Positions 36,693 through 46,763 of a DNA stretch of 64,000 bases are shown one piece after another; position 1 is the first letter of the stretch; each line of letters opens with the position of its first letter. Source of the stretch: Porticoccaceae bacterium (GTDB lineage Bacteria > Pseudomonadota > Gammaproteobacteria > Pseudomonadales > Porticoccaceae). The stretch is from positions 1 to 64,000 of the forward strand of contig JAGPUQ010000009.1 of assembly GCA_018069525.1 (NCBI GenBank), written 5' to 3'. Both the position numbers and the translations under genes were made by a program. The notes below the pieces were generated by a model. The model was not told where the DNA came from and did no database searches. It saw only the letters and a list, made by a program, of their open reading frames with translations.

Positions 36693-37881
36693 GTTTTACT
36701 TGCTGAGACACGCGTTCCATCTGCTCCATTTCAATACCGATGCGCAACACCATCGCCAGCATCACACTGCATACCAGCAAGCTACTGCCGCCATAACTCA
36801 CAAATGGCAGCGTTAAACCCTTAGTGGGTAACAGGCCGGAGGTGACACCAATATTGATAAAGGCTTGCCCCGCCAGCAAAATACCAATACCAAATGCCAC
36901 ATGAGCGCCGAACCAATCCTGTCGCTTCGCCGCCTTGCGGCCGTTGCTGAAGATACGCACCACCAACACCATAAATAGTGCAACCACAGTAACTACACCG
37001 ATCCAACCAAATTCTTCGGCAAAAATCGCAAACACAAAATCGGTGTGAGCCTCCGGCAAATAAAATAATTTCTGCACACTATTACCCAGACCAACCCCAA
37101 ACCATTCTCCGCGCCCGAAGGCAATTAGCGACTGGGTCAACTGATAACCACTGTCGAATTGATTCGCCCAGGGATCGAGGTAAGTCACCAGGCGCTCGAC
37201 CCGATAGGGCGACGCCATAGCAACCATGACCAAACCCACCGCACCCGTGGCCACCAACAACATAAATTGCCACAGCCGCACCCCGGCCAAAAACAACATT
37301 GCCAACACCGTGCCGGCCAGCACTACCGAGGAGCCAAAATCCGGTTGCAACAACAGCAACAACACCAGACCACCAAGCACCACCAGGGGTTTCGCAAACC
37401 CTTGCCACTGCTGCTTTAACTGCGACTGCCGCCGCTGCAAATACGCGGCAGTAAAAACCACCATCGCCAACTTGGCCACTTCCGATACCTGCAAGGTCAG
37501 CGGCCCCAGCGGCAACCAGCGGCGACTGCCGTTGACTTCGCGACCAATGCCCGGAATCAACACCAGCACCAACAACAATACCGAACCCGCTAACAACCAG
37601 GCGCTATAGCGATACCAAAAACCCATCGGGATACGCAGCACCACGAGTGCCAGCCCGGCACTGATCACCAAATAAAGCAGATGTCGTTTCAGAAAATACA
37701 AACTGTCGCCCAACTGAGCAGCAAACGTTATCGAGGAAGACGCCACCATCACAATGCCCAGCGATATCAGCGCTAACATCGCCAGTAACAAGCCCACATC
37801 AAGCCCCGGCGGGAACACCGGCCCAAAGCGCTGAGGCGCTTGCAATACAGCGTTTAAACTCACCCTGCTTGAGGCCGTCAT
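36673..37881 (-). CDS. ftsW: Divisome SEDS glycosyltransferase FtsW
   Basis: Polytopic SEDS protein that polymerises lipid II at the septum together with FtsI. About ten membrane segments; the family motifs FLKRHLLYLVISAG, NGSRRWLPLGPLTLQVSE, the PEAHTDFVFAIFAEEFGWIG segment and GLLPTKGLTLPFVSYGGSS in the last part are intact. The frame reaches an ATG at 37911, but the ATG at 37881 overlaps the murD stop as ATGA and gives the usual cytoplasmic N-tail; 402 residues. Confidence 0.97.
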   Translation of the reverse strand: MTASSRVSLNAVLQAPQRFGPVFPPGLDVGLLLAMLALISLGIVMVASSSITFAAQLGDSLYFLKRHLLYLVISAGLALVVLRIPMGFWYRYSAWLLAGSVLLLVLVLIPGIGREVNGSRRWLPLGPLTLQVSEVAKLAMVVFTAAYLQRRQSQLKQQWQGFAKPLVVLGGLVLLLLLQPDFGSSVVLAGTVLAMLFLAGVRLWQFMLLVATGAVGLVMVAMASPYRVERLVTYLDPWANQFDSGYQLTQSLIAFGRGEWFGVGLGNSVQKLFYLPEAHTDFVFAIFAEEFGWIGVVTVVALFMVLVVRIFSNGRKAAKRQDWFGAHVAFGIGILLAGQAFINIGVTSGLLPTKGLTLPFVSYGGSSLLVCSVMLAMVLRIGIEMEQMERVSQQVKRERLGA

Positions 37882-39305
37882 GAGAGCGCTCGCACGGCAC
37901 GCGCAAAACATTCGCCGCGCTCTTCGTAACCACTAAACATATCGAAGCTGGCGCAGGCCGGTGACAACAATACGCAGTCACCGGATGCAGCCAACGTCCG
38001 AGCAGTGCTCACTGCGGCGTCCATACTCGTCGCTCGTATTACTTCCGGCTGAGATTCCACGCTTGCTTGTTGGGCGACAGCTCGCTCAATCAACCCGGCA
38101 TCCTCGCCAATCACAATCAGGTGTTTAACCCTGCCTGCAAGCTGTTTGGCTAAGGGCGTAAAATCCTGACCCTTGCTTTGCCCGCCGGCGATCAGCACCA
38201 GGCCAGAATAATCACCGGCACAACTGATGATTGCCGCTATCGCCGCGCCAACATTAGTGGCCTTGGAATCGTCGACCCACACCACACCGTTAATTTCAGC
38301 AACCGTTTGACTACGGTGAGGCAAGCCTTTAAATGTTCGTAGCACGCTTAGCATCGCCGCCATCGGCAAACCCACCGCATGACCCAGCGCCAGTGCCGCC
38401 AGCGCATTAGCGATATTGTGACTACCTTTTATGCCCAACTCGCTCACCGGCATCAGTGGCGCAAACTCAAACACTAACCACGCCTCTTCACCCTTGCGTC
38501 CAACATTGTCGGGATCATAGCTCACACCAAAGCCACCAAAATCGGGCTTGCCGAGACCGAAGCTCCAGCGCTTAACATCTGCCGATACCAGCGGTTCCGA
38601 TAACTTATCGTCACGGTTTATCACTACCTGCTCGGCACCAAAAAATACGCGATGCTTGGCGCGGTGATAGTCGATCAAGCTGGAGTAACGGTCCATATGA
38701 TCGGGGCTAACATTAAGTACCGTCGCCACTTTTGCTGTTAAGTTGGCGGTGGTTTCAAGCTGAAAGCTGGATAACTCCAACACGTACAAATCGATTTCGT
38801 CGTCCAGCAAATCCAGTGCCGGAGTGCCTAAATTGCCGCCCACCGCTACTTTCATCGTGCTTGCGGCCATTGCAGCAACCAGGGTGGTCACCGTGCTTTT
38901 ACCGTTGGAACCAGTAATAGCGATAATGGGCGCGCGCGCGGCTCGAGCGAACAGTTCTATATCGCCAACAACTTCGGCGTCAGTCTCAACGTCAGTTAAT
39001 AAAGAGCCCTCGCGGTTTTGCACCAAACCCAACTCAAGTAAAGACACACCCGGACTAACCACGATTTGACTGGCACTAGTCAGCGCCGCCGCAACCAGCT
39101 CATCCGCCCCTACGTAGATATCCACATCGGGAAATTCAGTTTTAAATGCAGCCAAACTCGGTGGTTCCGCGCGGGTATCCACGACGACAAACGGCTCGTC
39201 AATGCGGGTGAAATAACGGGCGACCGCAAACCCGGTGAGGCCGAGACCGACCACCACCGTACGCTTGTCACTCGCTATCATTTTCACCACTGCAACTTCA
39301 CCCAT
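37878..39305 (-). CDS. murD: UDP-N-acetylmuramoylalanine--D-glutamate ligase
   Basis: Adds D-Glu to UDP-MurNAc-L-Ala. The N-terminal VVVGLGLTGFAVARYF, the ATP loop ITGSNGKSTVTTLV, NVSPDHMDRY and WVDDSKATNVGA are the family motifs. The 475 residues include about 10 extra at the N-terminus; ATG at 39281 is an alternative start. It lies 19 bp after mraY. Confidence 0.97.
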   Translation of the reverse strand: MGEVAVVKMIASDKRTVVVGLGLTGFAVARYFTRIDEPFVVVDTRAEPPSLAAFKTEFPDVDIYVGADELVAAALTSASQIVVSPGVSLLELGLVQNREGSLLTDVETDAEVVGDIELFARAARAPIIAITGSNGKSTVTTLVAAMAASTMKVAVGGNLGTPALDLLDDEIDLYVLELSSFQLETTANLTAKVATVLNVSPDHMDRYSSLIDYHRAKHRVFFGAEQVVINRDDKLSEPLVSADVKRWSFGLGKPDFGGFGVSYDPDNVGRKGEEAWLVFEFAPLMPVSELGIKGSHNIANALAALALGHAVGLPMAAMLSVLRTFKGLPHRSQTVAEINGVVWVDDSKATNVGAAIAAIISCAGDYSGLVLIAGGQSKGQDFTPLAKQLAGRVKHLIVIGEDAGLIERAVAQQASVESQPEVIRATSMDAAVSTARTLAASGDCVLLSPACASFDMFSGYEERGECFARAVRALS

Positions 39306-39324
39306 ATATTGGCATCGCCATTGA

Positions 39325-40407
39325 TCAACGCAGCTTGAGTGTCGCTAGCCCAAACAACACCAGCATCACTGTAATAATCCAGAAGCGCACGATCACTCGC
39401 GGCTCCGGCCAACCTTTTAATTCAAAGTGGTGATGAATCGGCGCCATACGGAAAATACGTTTACCAGTGAGCTTGTAAGAACCCACCTGCAACACTACCG
39501 ATACGGTTTCCAACACGAAAATTCCACCCATGATGAAAAGTACGACTTCGTGCCGGACAATCACCGCGATCACCCCCAGCGCAGCGCCCAGTGCCAACGC
39601 ACCGACATCACCCATAAAAATTTGCGCTGGGTAGGCGTTAAACCAGAGAAAACCCAAACCCGCGCCACCCAGCGCTGCGCAAAACACCACCAGCTCCCCG
39701 GCTCCGGGAATAAAGGGTATGTTCAGGTAAAAAGAAAATTCAGCGTGGCCAGCCACGTAGGCAATCACGCCTAGTGCGCCGCCCACCAACACCGTGGGCA
39801 TAATGGCAAGGCCGTCCAGGCCATCAGTCAGATTGACCGCGTTACTGGTGCCGACAATCACTAAGTAGGCGAACACGATATAAAGCAGACCCATCTGCCA
39901 GGCAAAGTTTTTAAAGAAAGGTAAAATTAACTCCGTCTCGGCAGGCGCTTGCGCCGTCACATACAACAGCGTGGCGACACCCAAACCCGCTACGGATTGC
40001 CACAAATATTTCCAACGTGCGGGCAGTCCCCGCGAATCTCGCTCAACCACTTTCCGATAATCGTCGACCCAACCAATCGCACCAAAGGAAAAAGTCGTCA
40101 GCAACACGATCCATACATAGCGATTGCTCAAATCAGACCACAACAAAGTGCTGACAAAAATCGACAGTAGAATCAATGCGCCACCCATCGTCGGCGTACC
40201 GGTTTTGCTCAGGTGACTAGCCGGACCGTCGTCGCGCACCGACTGTCCAATTTGCAAAGCGTTGAGCCTGCGAATAACCACCGGCCCCAACATCAGAGAA
40301 ATAATCAGGGAGGTCATCACCCCCATAATCGCGCGCATAGTGAGGTAGCGAAACACTCCGAAGCCACCAATATAATCCGCAAGATACTCAGTTAACCAGA
40401 GCAACAT
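39325..40407 (-). CDS. mraY: Phospho-N-acetylmuramoyl-pentapeptide-transferase
   Basis: Ten-segment inner-membrane enzyme that makes lipid I from UDP-MurNAc-pentapeptide and undecaprenyl phosphate. The conserved aspartate clusters are intact: [20 protein letters not shown] and [11 protein letters not shown], with [19 protein letters not shown] near the C-terminus. 360 residues, standard. Its ATG overlaps the murF stop by one base (TGATG). Confidence 0.99.
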   Translation of the reverse strand: MLLWLTEYLADYIGGFGVFRYLTMRAIMGVMTSLIISLMLGPVVIRRLNALQIGQSVRDDGPASHLSKTGTPTMGGALILLSIFVSTLLWSDLSNRYVWIVLLTTFSFGAIGWVDDYRKVVERDSRGLPARWKYLWQSVAGLGVATLLYVTAQAPAETELILPFFKNFAWQMGLLYIVFAYLVIVGTSNAVNLTDGLDGLAIMPTVLVGGALGVIAYVAGHAEFSFYLNIPFIPGAGELVVFCAALGGAGLGFLWFNAYPAQIFMGDVGALALGAALGVIAVIVRHEVVLFIMGGIFVLETVSVVLQVGSYKLTGKRIFRMAPIHHHFELKGWPEPRVIVRFWIITVMLVLFGLATLKLR

Positions 40408-41813
40408 CAGCCCTCTCCCAGCAAATGTGTAACAACGTTTTCCATTCCCGCACTGCGTGAACCTTTGACTAGCACTGTTACTTCTAGCGAGCGATCATCA
40501 GTCAAGGCAGCGCTATCCTCGTTCAATATTTCGCGCAACGCTTTTACTAACGCGGGTTTATCGCCAAAGGAACGGGCCTTGTCCGCACCGCAAATAAATT
40601 CAAACTCTGCGGACGCTAAGGCACTCAGAGGCCCGCAGCTAAACAATAAATCGACATCGTGTTCGGCGGCATAGCGGCCCACTTCCCTGTGCAGTAATTC
40701 AGCATCCGCACCCAGTTCCGCCATATCGCCCAGCACCAATATGCGCTTGCCGGAAAAGCTCGTCAGCGTATCAATCGCCGCTTTTACCGAACCGGGATTG
40801 GCGTTGTAGGTGTCGTCGATAATTCGACTCCCACCCATCCCACTCAATACTTGCATACGCCCACTGGCTGGCAAGGCGGCTTGCAAGCCACGCGCTACCT
40901 GTTCGAGATTCGCACCAGCGCTAAGCGCGCACGCCGCAGCGGCAAGGGCATTGGCGACGTTGTGCCGACCCGGTATTTGCAGTTGCACCGCCGCACTGCC
41001 TACCGGTGTTTGTAAAGTAAAACCCGGGCAACCCTCGTTATTTAGCTGTACCTCGGTGGCCACGAAATCGGCGTCCGGCTCAAGCACACTAAAAGTTACG
41101 CTACTTAAACAAGACAGCTGGCCACGCCACTGCTCCAGCCACGGCTCGTCTAGATTAAGCACCGCAGTGCCACCGGCCTCGAGGCTGGAATAAATTTCAC
41201 CTTTGGCTGCGGCCACACCCGCCAGGGAGCCAAAGCCCTCGACATGAGCGGGCAACACATTGGTCACCAGCGCCACGGTCGGACGCGCGATACCGCATGA
41301 ATACGCAATTTCTCCGCCCGCACTAGCGCCCATTTCAATCACGGCATTCTGATGTTCCGGTTGCACACCCAGCAGTGTCAGCGGCACGCCAATGTGATTA
41401 TTCAAGTTGCCACGGGTCGCCAGTACCGGGCCTTTAATAACTAAAATTGCGGCAATCATTTCCTTGACGGTGGTCTTGCCGCTGCTGCCGGTCACCGCAA
41501 TCACCGGACCGGAAAATTGATCCCGAGCCAAAGCAGCCAACTGACCCAGGGCCTGGGTGGTATCCGGAACGACCCACTGCGGGATATGCAAACCCTTATC
41601 CGCTTGCTCAACCACCAGACCGCAAGCCTGTTGCGAAGCGCTATCCAAAAACTGGTGGGCGTCAAAGCGCTCACCACTCAAGGCTACAAATAATTCACCC
41701 TGACGCAAGGCCCGGCTATCCGTGGAGACCGTGTCAAAATCACAATCGGGATACATCAACGTACCGCCGTAGGCCAGCGCCGCGTCGGTCAGAGACAGGC
41801 TTCGCACGGTCAC
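40407..41813 (-). CDS. murF: UDP-N-acetylmuramoyl-tripeptide--D-alanyl-D-alanine ligase
   Basis: Adds D-Ala-D-Ala to the UDP-MurNAc-tripeptide. The STDSRAL substrate-binding region, ATP loop [35 protein letters not shown] and [14 protein letters not shown] are present in order over 468 residues. The GTG start overlaps the murE stop as GTGA. Confidence 0.98.
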   Translation of the reverse strand: MTVRSLSLTDAALAYGGTLMYPDCDFDTVSTDSRALRQGELFVALSGERFDAHQFLDSASQQACGLVVEQADKGLHIPQWVVPDTTQALGQLAALARDQFSGPVIAVTGSSGKTTVKEMIAAILVIKGPVLATRGNLNNHIGVPLTLLGVQPEHQNAVIEMGASAGGEIAYSCGIARPTVALVTNVLPAHVEGFGSLAGVAAAKGEIYSSLEAGGTAVLNLDEPWLEQWRGQLSCLSSVTFSVLEPDADFVATEVQLNNEGCPGFTLQTPVGSAAVQLQIPGRHNVANALAAAACALSAGANLEQVARGLQAALPASGRMQVLSGMGGSRIIDDTYNANPGSVKAAIDTLTSFSGKRILVLGDMAELGADAELLHREVGRYAAEHDVDLLFSCGPLSALASAEFEFICGADKARSFGDKPALVKALREILNEDSAALTDDRSLEVTVLVKGSRSAGMENVVTHLLGEG

Positions 41814-43516
41814 GACTTACTCTCCGCGCGCTCGATTCGTCGTTCACCCAGGGCCAACACGGCTTCGGCAACATCGTCGAAGGGCCAGCGCACCCCAGCC
41901 ACTTCCTGATAACGCTCGTGGCCTTTGCCGGCAATTAATACGGTATCGGCGCTATCCGCCTGACTGATCGCGATGCGTATGGCGGCTCGTCGATCCGCTT
42001 CTACCAATAAGTTCGGCGCGCTTATTTCAGCGGGAATGCCCTGCAAGATATCTTCTATGACGAGGTTCGAATCTTCATTTCTCGGGTTGTCGCTAGTCAC
42101 CACCACTCGATCGGCACTGCGACCGGCGACCTCAGCCATCAGCGCGCGCTTACCGCGATCGCGATCCCCACCGCAACCAAAGACACACCAAAGTTTGCCA
42201 GTGCATTGCTCGCGCAACGTGCTTAGCGCCTGCGATAAAGCGTCGGGCGTGTGGGCGTAATCCACAACCACCTGCGGAGCGTGGTCCTCGCCGGAAGCTA
42301 AATTGGAATCCTCTGCAACTAACTGCATACGCCCGGCAACGGATTGCAATCGCGGAATCGCCGACAATACTGCGTCGAAATCTTTACCCTGAGCGCATAC
42401 GGCAGCAATCACCGCCAACACATTGCTTAAATTAAAAGCGCCCAATAAAGTGCTGCGCAATTCACCGCTACCCCAGGGAGTAATAATATCTGCGCTAATT
42501 CCCTGACGGGTGTAGCGGCAATTTTCGGCGCGCACTTCGCAAGAAAACTCACCGGCACCAGCACTGACAATGCCAAAGCGCAAACACTCCACCGTGGCGG
42601 GCAGCTGGGCTGCTAACTCTCTACCCGCGGGGTCGTCGATATTAATCACCGCCCGCTGCAAACCCGGCACATTAAACAATTGCGCTTTAGCCGCGAGATA
42701 AGCCGCCATATCACCGTGATAGTCGAGATGATCGCGACTGAGGTTGGTAAATACTGCGGTATCAAAGCGCACATCCGCAACCCGGCTTTGCACTAAACCG
42801 TGAGACGACACTTCCATCGTCACGTAGTCGGCACCGGCGTCGCGAAGCTCGGCCAACAGGGCCTGAGTGGTCACCGCATCGGCGGTGGTCATATTCGCCG
42901 ACGGTGTTTTTGAAGACTGTATTTCTGAAGTCTGTACTTCTGAAGGCCGGCTTTTTGAAATTAATAATTTTGAACTCGCTGCTTCAGCGGGAGCCGTAAT
43001 TAACTCGGCACCCAATGTTCCCAGTACTCCGGCATTGTTGCCGAGCAAGGTATAAAGTTGCGCCAACAAATGTGTGCAGGTGGTTTTGCCGTTGGTTCCG
43101 GTGATTCCGGTGACAACCAAATCTCGACTGGGGTGACGATAAAAGCATCCGGCAATAGCGCTGGCCTGAGACGCCAGACCTGCGACCGGAATAATGCGCT
43201 CGTCTTTTCCACTTCCCGTAATAAAAGAGCCTGTAACAAAAGGATCTGTAATGAAACGATCGACAACGAAACCCTCAGACTCCACTAATACCGCCGCCGC
43301 ACCCGCGCTCAAAGCCTGCGCGATAAATTCACGACCATCGTGGCTAGCACCCGGATAGGCGATAAATACATCGCCGCGACTCACATTGCGGCTGTCCAGA
43401 GTTATCCCCTGAACTAAGACTGCCGCATTTGCAGCGGATAAAGTCAGCTCGGGCAAGACCTGACTTAACAAGTCCGACAGGGTAAGCCCTATAGTTTGTT
43501 GTCCGGCCGCCATCAC
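41810..43516 (-). CDS. murE: UDP-MurNAc-L-Ala-D-Glu--meso-diaminopimelate ligase, with two repeat insertions
   Basis: Adds meso-diaminopimelate to the peptide stem; the DNPRNE motif that selects diaminopimelate over lysine is present. ATP loop ITGTNGKTT is at 138-146. At 568 residues it is about 70 longer than usual. Two insertions explain this: residues 83-102 are four units of the form F[V/I][V/T]xx, and residues 181-205 are five Ser/Lys/Glu-rich pentapeptides, each made by a 15-bp DNA repeat. Both lie in likely surface loops of domains 1 and 2. GTG at 43516 overlaps the ftsI stop as GTGA; an ATG follows directly. Confidence 0.97.
   Translation of the reverse strand: MMAAGQQTIGLTLSDLLSQVLPELTLSAANAAVLVQGITLDSRNVSRGDVFIAYPGASHDGREFIAQALSAGAAAVLVESEGFVVDRFITDPFVTGSFITGSGKDERIIPVAGLASQASAIAGCFYRHPSRDLVVTGITGTNGKTTCTHLLAQLYTLLGNNAGVLGTLGAELITAPAEAASSKLLISKSRPSEVQTSEIQSSKTPSANMTTADAVTTQALLAELRDAGADYVTMEVSSHGLVQSRVADVRFDTAVFTNLSRDHLDYHGDMAAYLAAKAQLFNVPGLQRAVINIDDPAGRELAAQLPATVECLRFGIVSAGAGEFSCEVRAENCRYTRQGISADIITPWGSGELRSTLLGAFNLSNVLAVIAAVCAQGKDFDAVLSAIPRLQSVAGRMQLVAEDSNLASGEDHAPQVVVDYAHTPDALSQALSTLREQCTGKLWCVFGCGGDRDRGKRALMAEVAGRSADRVVVTSDNPRNEDSNLVIEDILQGIPAEISAPNLLVEADRRAAIRIAISQADSADTVLIAGKGHERYQEVAGVRWPFDDVAEAVLALGERRIERAESKS
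42906..42980. repeat. 15-bp tandem repeat, 5 copies, in murE
   Basis: Units GTTTTTGAAGACTGT, ATTTCTGAAGTCTGT, ACTTCTGAAGGCCGG, CTTTTTGAAATTAAT and AATTTTGAACTCGCT share a T-rich/TGAA core and encode five in-frame pentapeptides (residues 181-205) after the ATP-binding segment. Confidence 0.93.
43218..43277. repeat. 15-bp tandem repeat, 4 copies, in murE
   Basis: Units GTAATAAAAGAGCCT, GTAACAAAAGGATCT, GTAATGAAACGATCG and ACAACGAAACCCTCA encode the in-frame pentapeptides FITGS, FVTGS, FITDP and FVVDR (residues 83-102). Confidence 0.93.
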
Positions 43517-45387
43517 GAGGCATCCTCCCGAGCAGCTTTTGCGCGGGCAGCCAATGTTGGGACTGCGGCCACCGGCTCCACACCCAACAGGCGCAAGGCA
43601 TCGGCAGTCACTTTCGAAAATACCGGCGCTGCCACCAAACCGCCAAAATAAGCTTCGCCTTTGGGATCGTTAATCACTACCACCGTCACCAGGCGGGGCT
43701 TATCGGCCGGCGCAATACCGGCAAACAATGCGATATAACGACCTTCCTGATAACCCTCGCGACCGACTTTATGCACGGTGCCGCTCTTGCCCGCCACTTC
43801 GTAGATCGGGATTTCGGCGCGCGTGCCAGTGCCGCCTTTTTTAATGACTGTTTTCAGCATATCGCGCACCGCTACGGCGGTACTTTCATCGACAACCCTT
43901 TGCCCCGCTGCAGCTTCATCCAGACGCAACAAGGACATCGGGCGGCGCAAACCACCGCTGGCCAATACGCCGTAAGCCCCTGCAATTTGCAGAGGCGTCG
44001 CCGAAATTCCGTAACCAAAAGCCATTGCCGCATGTTCCAACGGATGCCATTTGTGCCTGCTGGGTAAGTCCCCCGGGGTCTCTCCGGGGAAACCGGTACC
44101 CGGACTCACGCCGAGACCGACTCTATCCAGTACATCCCGAATACTTTCGGGGCTGAGGTCCATCGCCACACGTGTGGTACCGACCTGACTCGACTTGGTG
44201 AGTATTCCGGTAATATCCAGTGTGCCGTAATTCACCGGATCCACAAAAGTTTTGCCCGCAATTTTGATATAACCTGGGCTGGTATCGACCAGCGTGTGGG
44301 GGCGATAGCGCCCGCTCTCCAGCGCCGCCACCATGGTCATCGGCTTGATCAACGAGCCCGGCTCCAGTAAATCCGTCACCGCCCGGTTGCGCAGCGCGGC
44401 GGTATCGAGCTGCGCGCGATCGTTAGGGTTAAACGAAGGCTGATTCACCATCGCCAACACTTCGCCACTTTCCACATCGAGCACCACTACCGAGCCCGAG
44501 GCGGCGCGAAATTTTCGCATCGCCGCTTTTAACTCGCGATAGGCCAGGTACTGCAAGCGCAAGTCGATCGACAGCGCCAAATCTTTGCCGGGTTTTTCGC
44601 TACGCAACAACTGAAGATCTTTGATGATCTTACCTTTGCGATCTTTAACGACCTTGCGCTGCCCCGGCACGCCCGCCAGCCAGCTCTCGTAGGCCAGTTC
44701 CAGCCCTTCCTGCCCCCGATCGTCGATATTGGTAAAGCCCACCAATTGCGACGTAATTTCTCCGGCGGGATAAAAGCGTTTGTACTCTTCGCGCCCGTGT
44801 ACGCCTTCAATGCCGAGCGCTAAAATATCCTCGGCATCTTCCGGGCTCATGCGACGGGACAAAAACATAAACTCTTTGTTGCCGTAGCGCTTGAGACGCT
44901 GACGCAAATTTCCAACAGACTCACCGAGCCGTTTAGCCAGTGGCTGCAAAGTATCCACATCTAACGCCAGCACTCGGGGATTCGCCCATACGGTCACTAC
45001 GGGAGTACTCACCGCCAGCGGCTCGCCATTGCGATCGGTAATCACCCCGCGATAGGCGGGAATTTCCAGTGTGCGTACCGTTCTGGCATCACCCTGATCC
45101 TGTAAAAACCGCACACCCTTATTGTCGCCAGAACCACCCTCTAATATCTGCAAGCCACCGGTATGCCAAAGCACGCCCATGGGCAACAAGCACAAAGCTA
45201 AGGCCACCAGGGAATAGCGCCAAAACTCAATCACCGGTTTCTTAATTTTTCCAAAAGATTGTGAGGAAGTTTTTTTAGATCGCGTATTTTTAGTGCCAGA
45301 ATTTTTAGCACTTGAACCTTTAGCACCGGCCACACCTCGACCCGCCGTTTTTCGAGACGCTGGTTTATTATTATTTAGCAGACTCAC
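43513..45387 (-). CDS. ftsI: Septal peptidoglycan transpeptidase FtsI (PBP3)
   Basis: Class B penicillin-binding protein that cross-links septal peptidoglycan with FtsW. A basic Ser/Lys-rich cytoplasmic tail (1-52) with a four-unit repeat is followed by one membrane segment (about 58-76), the dimerisation domain and the transpeptidase domain. Motif 1 is S345-LI-K348, motif 3 is K534-S-G-T. Motif 2, normally S-x-N, reads S399-S-Q401 here, so the Asn is replaced by Gln. 624 residues, longer than E. coli FtsI (588) mainly through the N-tail. The GTG start overlaps the ftsL stop. Confidence 0.97.
   Translation of the reverse strand: MSLLNNNKPASRKTAGRGVAGAKGSSAKNSGTKNTRSKKTSSQSFGKIKKPVIEFWRYSLVALALCLLPMGVLWHTGGLQILEGGSGDNKGVRFLQDQGDARTVRTLEIPAYRGVITDRNGEPLAVSTPVVTVWANPRVLALDVDTLQPLAKRLGESVGNLRQRLKRYGNKEFMFLSRRMSPEDAEDILALGIEGVHGREEYKRFYPAGEITSQLVGFTNIDDRGQEGLELAYESWLAGVPGQRKVVKDRKGKIIKDLQLLRSEKPGKDLALSIDLRLQYLAYRELKAAMRKFRAASGSVVVLDVESGEVLAMVNQPSFNPNDRAQLDTAALRNRAVTDLLEPGSLIKPMTMVAALESGRYRPHTLVDTSPGYIKIAGKTFVDPVNYGTLDITGILTKSSQVGTTRVAMDLSPESIRDVLDRVGLGVSPGTGFPGETPGDLPSRHKWHPLEHAAMAFGYGISATPLQIAGAYGVLASGGLRRPMSLLRLDEAAAGQRVVDESTAVAVRDMLKTVIKKGGTGTRAEIPIYEVAGKSGTVHKVGREGYQEGRYIALFAGIAPADKPRLVTVVVINDPKGEAYFGGLVAAPVFSKVTADALRLLGVEPVAAVPTLAARAKAAREDAS
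45269..45328. repeat. 15-bp tandem repeat, 4 copies, in the ftsI N-terminal tail
   Basis: Units GTTTTTTTAGATCGC, GTATTTTTAGTGCCA, GAATTTTTAGCACTT and GAACCTTTAGCACCG encode RSKKT, GTKNT, SAKNS and GAKGS in the basic cytoplasmic tail before the membrane segment. Confidence 0.93.
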
Positions 45388-45737
45388 GGAGCCACCATAA
45401 TCGGATTTTCCACAACTCGATTTACCCGCGCTCGCTTCACCATAATGACGTCGTCAAGCTCAGGCACACTCATATCCAGTTTTTCAATCGCCAGTTTTTC
45501 GACTCGGCTCAATGCCGCCCAGGCGCTTTGCTCAAGTAAATACTTACCCCACTCCACCTGCAACTGATGCTCCTCGCGCTGCAACTCAACGTACTCCGCG
45601 TAAAACTGACGACTGCGATGACTGCTCACCACTACCGCCAGACTCGAAGCCATCACCGCCAACCACAACAGGCTCAGCACCAACCACCGCCGCCAATGCC
45701 CGGTCATCAAACAACATGGTGAGAGCAGTTGCGACAC
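45384..45737 (-). CDS. ftsL: Cell division protein FtsL
   Basis: Small bitopic divisome protein that forms a complex with FtsB and FtsQ. About 117 residues: a short cytoplasmic tail, a membrane segment (about 17-36) and a periplasmic coiled coil with the typical YVELQREEHQLQVEWGKYLLE block. The GTG at 45737 is the first start; ATG at 45707 would give MTGHWRRWLVLS, also plausible and closer to short homologues. It lies between rsmH and ftsI as in all dcw clusters. Confidence 0.93.
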   Translation of the reverse strand: MSQLLSPCCLMTGHWRRWLVLSLLWLAVMASSLAVVVSSHRSRQFYAEYVELQREEHQLQVEWGKYLLEQSAWAALSRVEKLAIEKLDMSVPELDDVIMVKRARVNRVVENPIMVAP

Positions 45738-45813
45738 AGACCATCGCGATTAATAAGCAGTCGATTATCCATACCACTCTTCGCGCAACTCGCTCTCACA
45801 CACCGCTGTTTTT

Positions 45814-46752
45814 TCACACCAACTTCTCCGCCACGCGCATCACTGCACTGCGAGCGCGAGGGTTGCGCATCACCTCTTCCGGCGAGGCTTTCACCGCTTT
45901 ACCAACCGAGCGCAGGCGCCGCACAATTTGCGCCTCGGTGACCGGCAAACCCCGGGGCAAGCGCGGCTGCTCGCACTCGCGGATAAAACGCTTTACCGGA
46001 CGATCTTCCAGCGAGTGAAAACTAATCACCACCAGGCGTCCGCCGACAGCCAACACGTCGAGTATCTGATCGAGCAAGGCCCGCAGGTCATCTAACTCGC
46101 GGTTAATAAAAATTCGAATGGCCTGAAAGGCGCGGGTCGCCGGATTTTTGCCTTTTTCCCAGGCCGGATGCGCTTCGGCAATCACCGCCGCCAACTGGGC
46201 AGTGCGCGTAATCGGAGTATGTTCCCGCAGCTCGACGATGGCTCGCGCCATGCGTTTGGCGTAACGCTCCTCGCCGTAGTCTCTGAGCACTACGGCAATT
46301 TCATCAACACCGGCTTCCGCCAGCCACTCAGCTGCGCTCACTCCACGCTGCGGGTCCATACGCATGTCCAGCGGTCCATCGTGCAAAAAACTAAAGCCGC
46401 GCTCCGGGTCATCCAACTGCGGCGAGGACACCCCTAGATCGAGCAATACTCCCGTCACTGCCCCACGCTTACCGCGCTCATCAATCAAAGCACTTAAATC
46501 GGCAAACGAGGCATTGACCATTTCCAAACGCCCATCGCGCCCGGCCAATTCCTCACCCACTGAGCAGGCCCGGGGATCTTTGTCTATGGCGAGCAGCGAG
46601 GCCTGTGGCGATAAACGCGAGAGTAAAAGTCTGCTGTGGCCACCGCGCCCGAAGGTGCCGTCCACATAAAACCCATTCTCATCAGTCACTAACGCTTCCA
46701 CGGCTTCATCCATCAGTACCGTTTGATGGTTATCAGTATCTCTGTCGACCAT
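45814..46752 (-). CDS. rsmH: 16S rRNA m4C1402 methyltransferase RsmH (MraW)
   Basis: S-adenosylmethionine-dependent methyltransferase acting on the ribosomal decoding centre. [13 protein letters not shown], the SAM loop [40 protein letters not shown] and [16 protein letters not shown] are the family motifs. A longer frame to 46863 exists, but that part overlaps mraZ; the ATG at 46752 starts 11 bp after the mraZ stop, has AGGG upstream and gives 312 residues, the usual size. Confidence 0.97.
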   Translation of the reverse strand: MVDRDTDNHQTVLMDEAVEALVTDENGFYVDGTFGRGGHSRLLLSRLSPQASLLAIDKDPRACSVGEELAGRDGRLEMVNASFADLSALIDERGKRGAVTGVLLDLGVSSPQLDDPERGFSFLHDGPLDMRMDPQRGVSAAEWLAEAGVDEIAVVLRDYGEERYAKRMARAIVELREHTPITRTAQLAAVIAEAHPAWEKGKNPATRAFQAIRIFINRELDDLRALLDQILDVLAVGGRLVVISFHSLEDRPVKRFIRECEQPRLPRGLPVTEAQIVRRLRSVGKAVKASPEEVMRNPRARSAVMRVAEKLV

Positions 46753-46763
46753 TGGCTCGTGCC

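Noticed and set aside
38970-38993. 12-bp repeat in murD
   Set aside because: Only 7 of 12 positions match between the two units; indistinguishable from chance.
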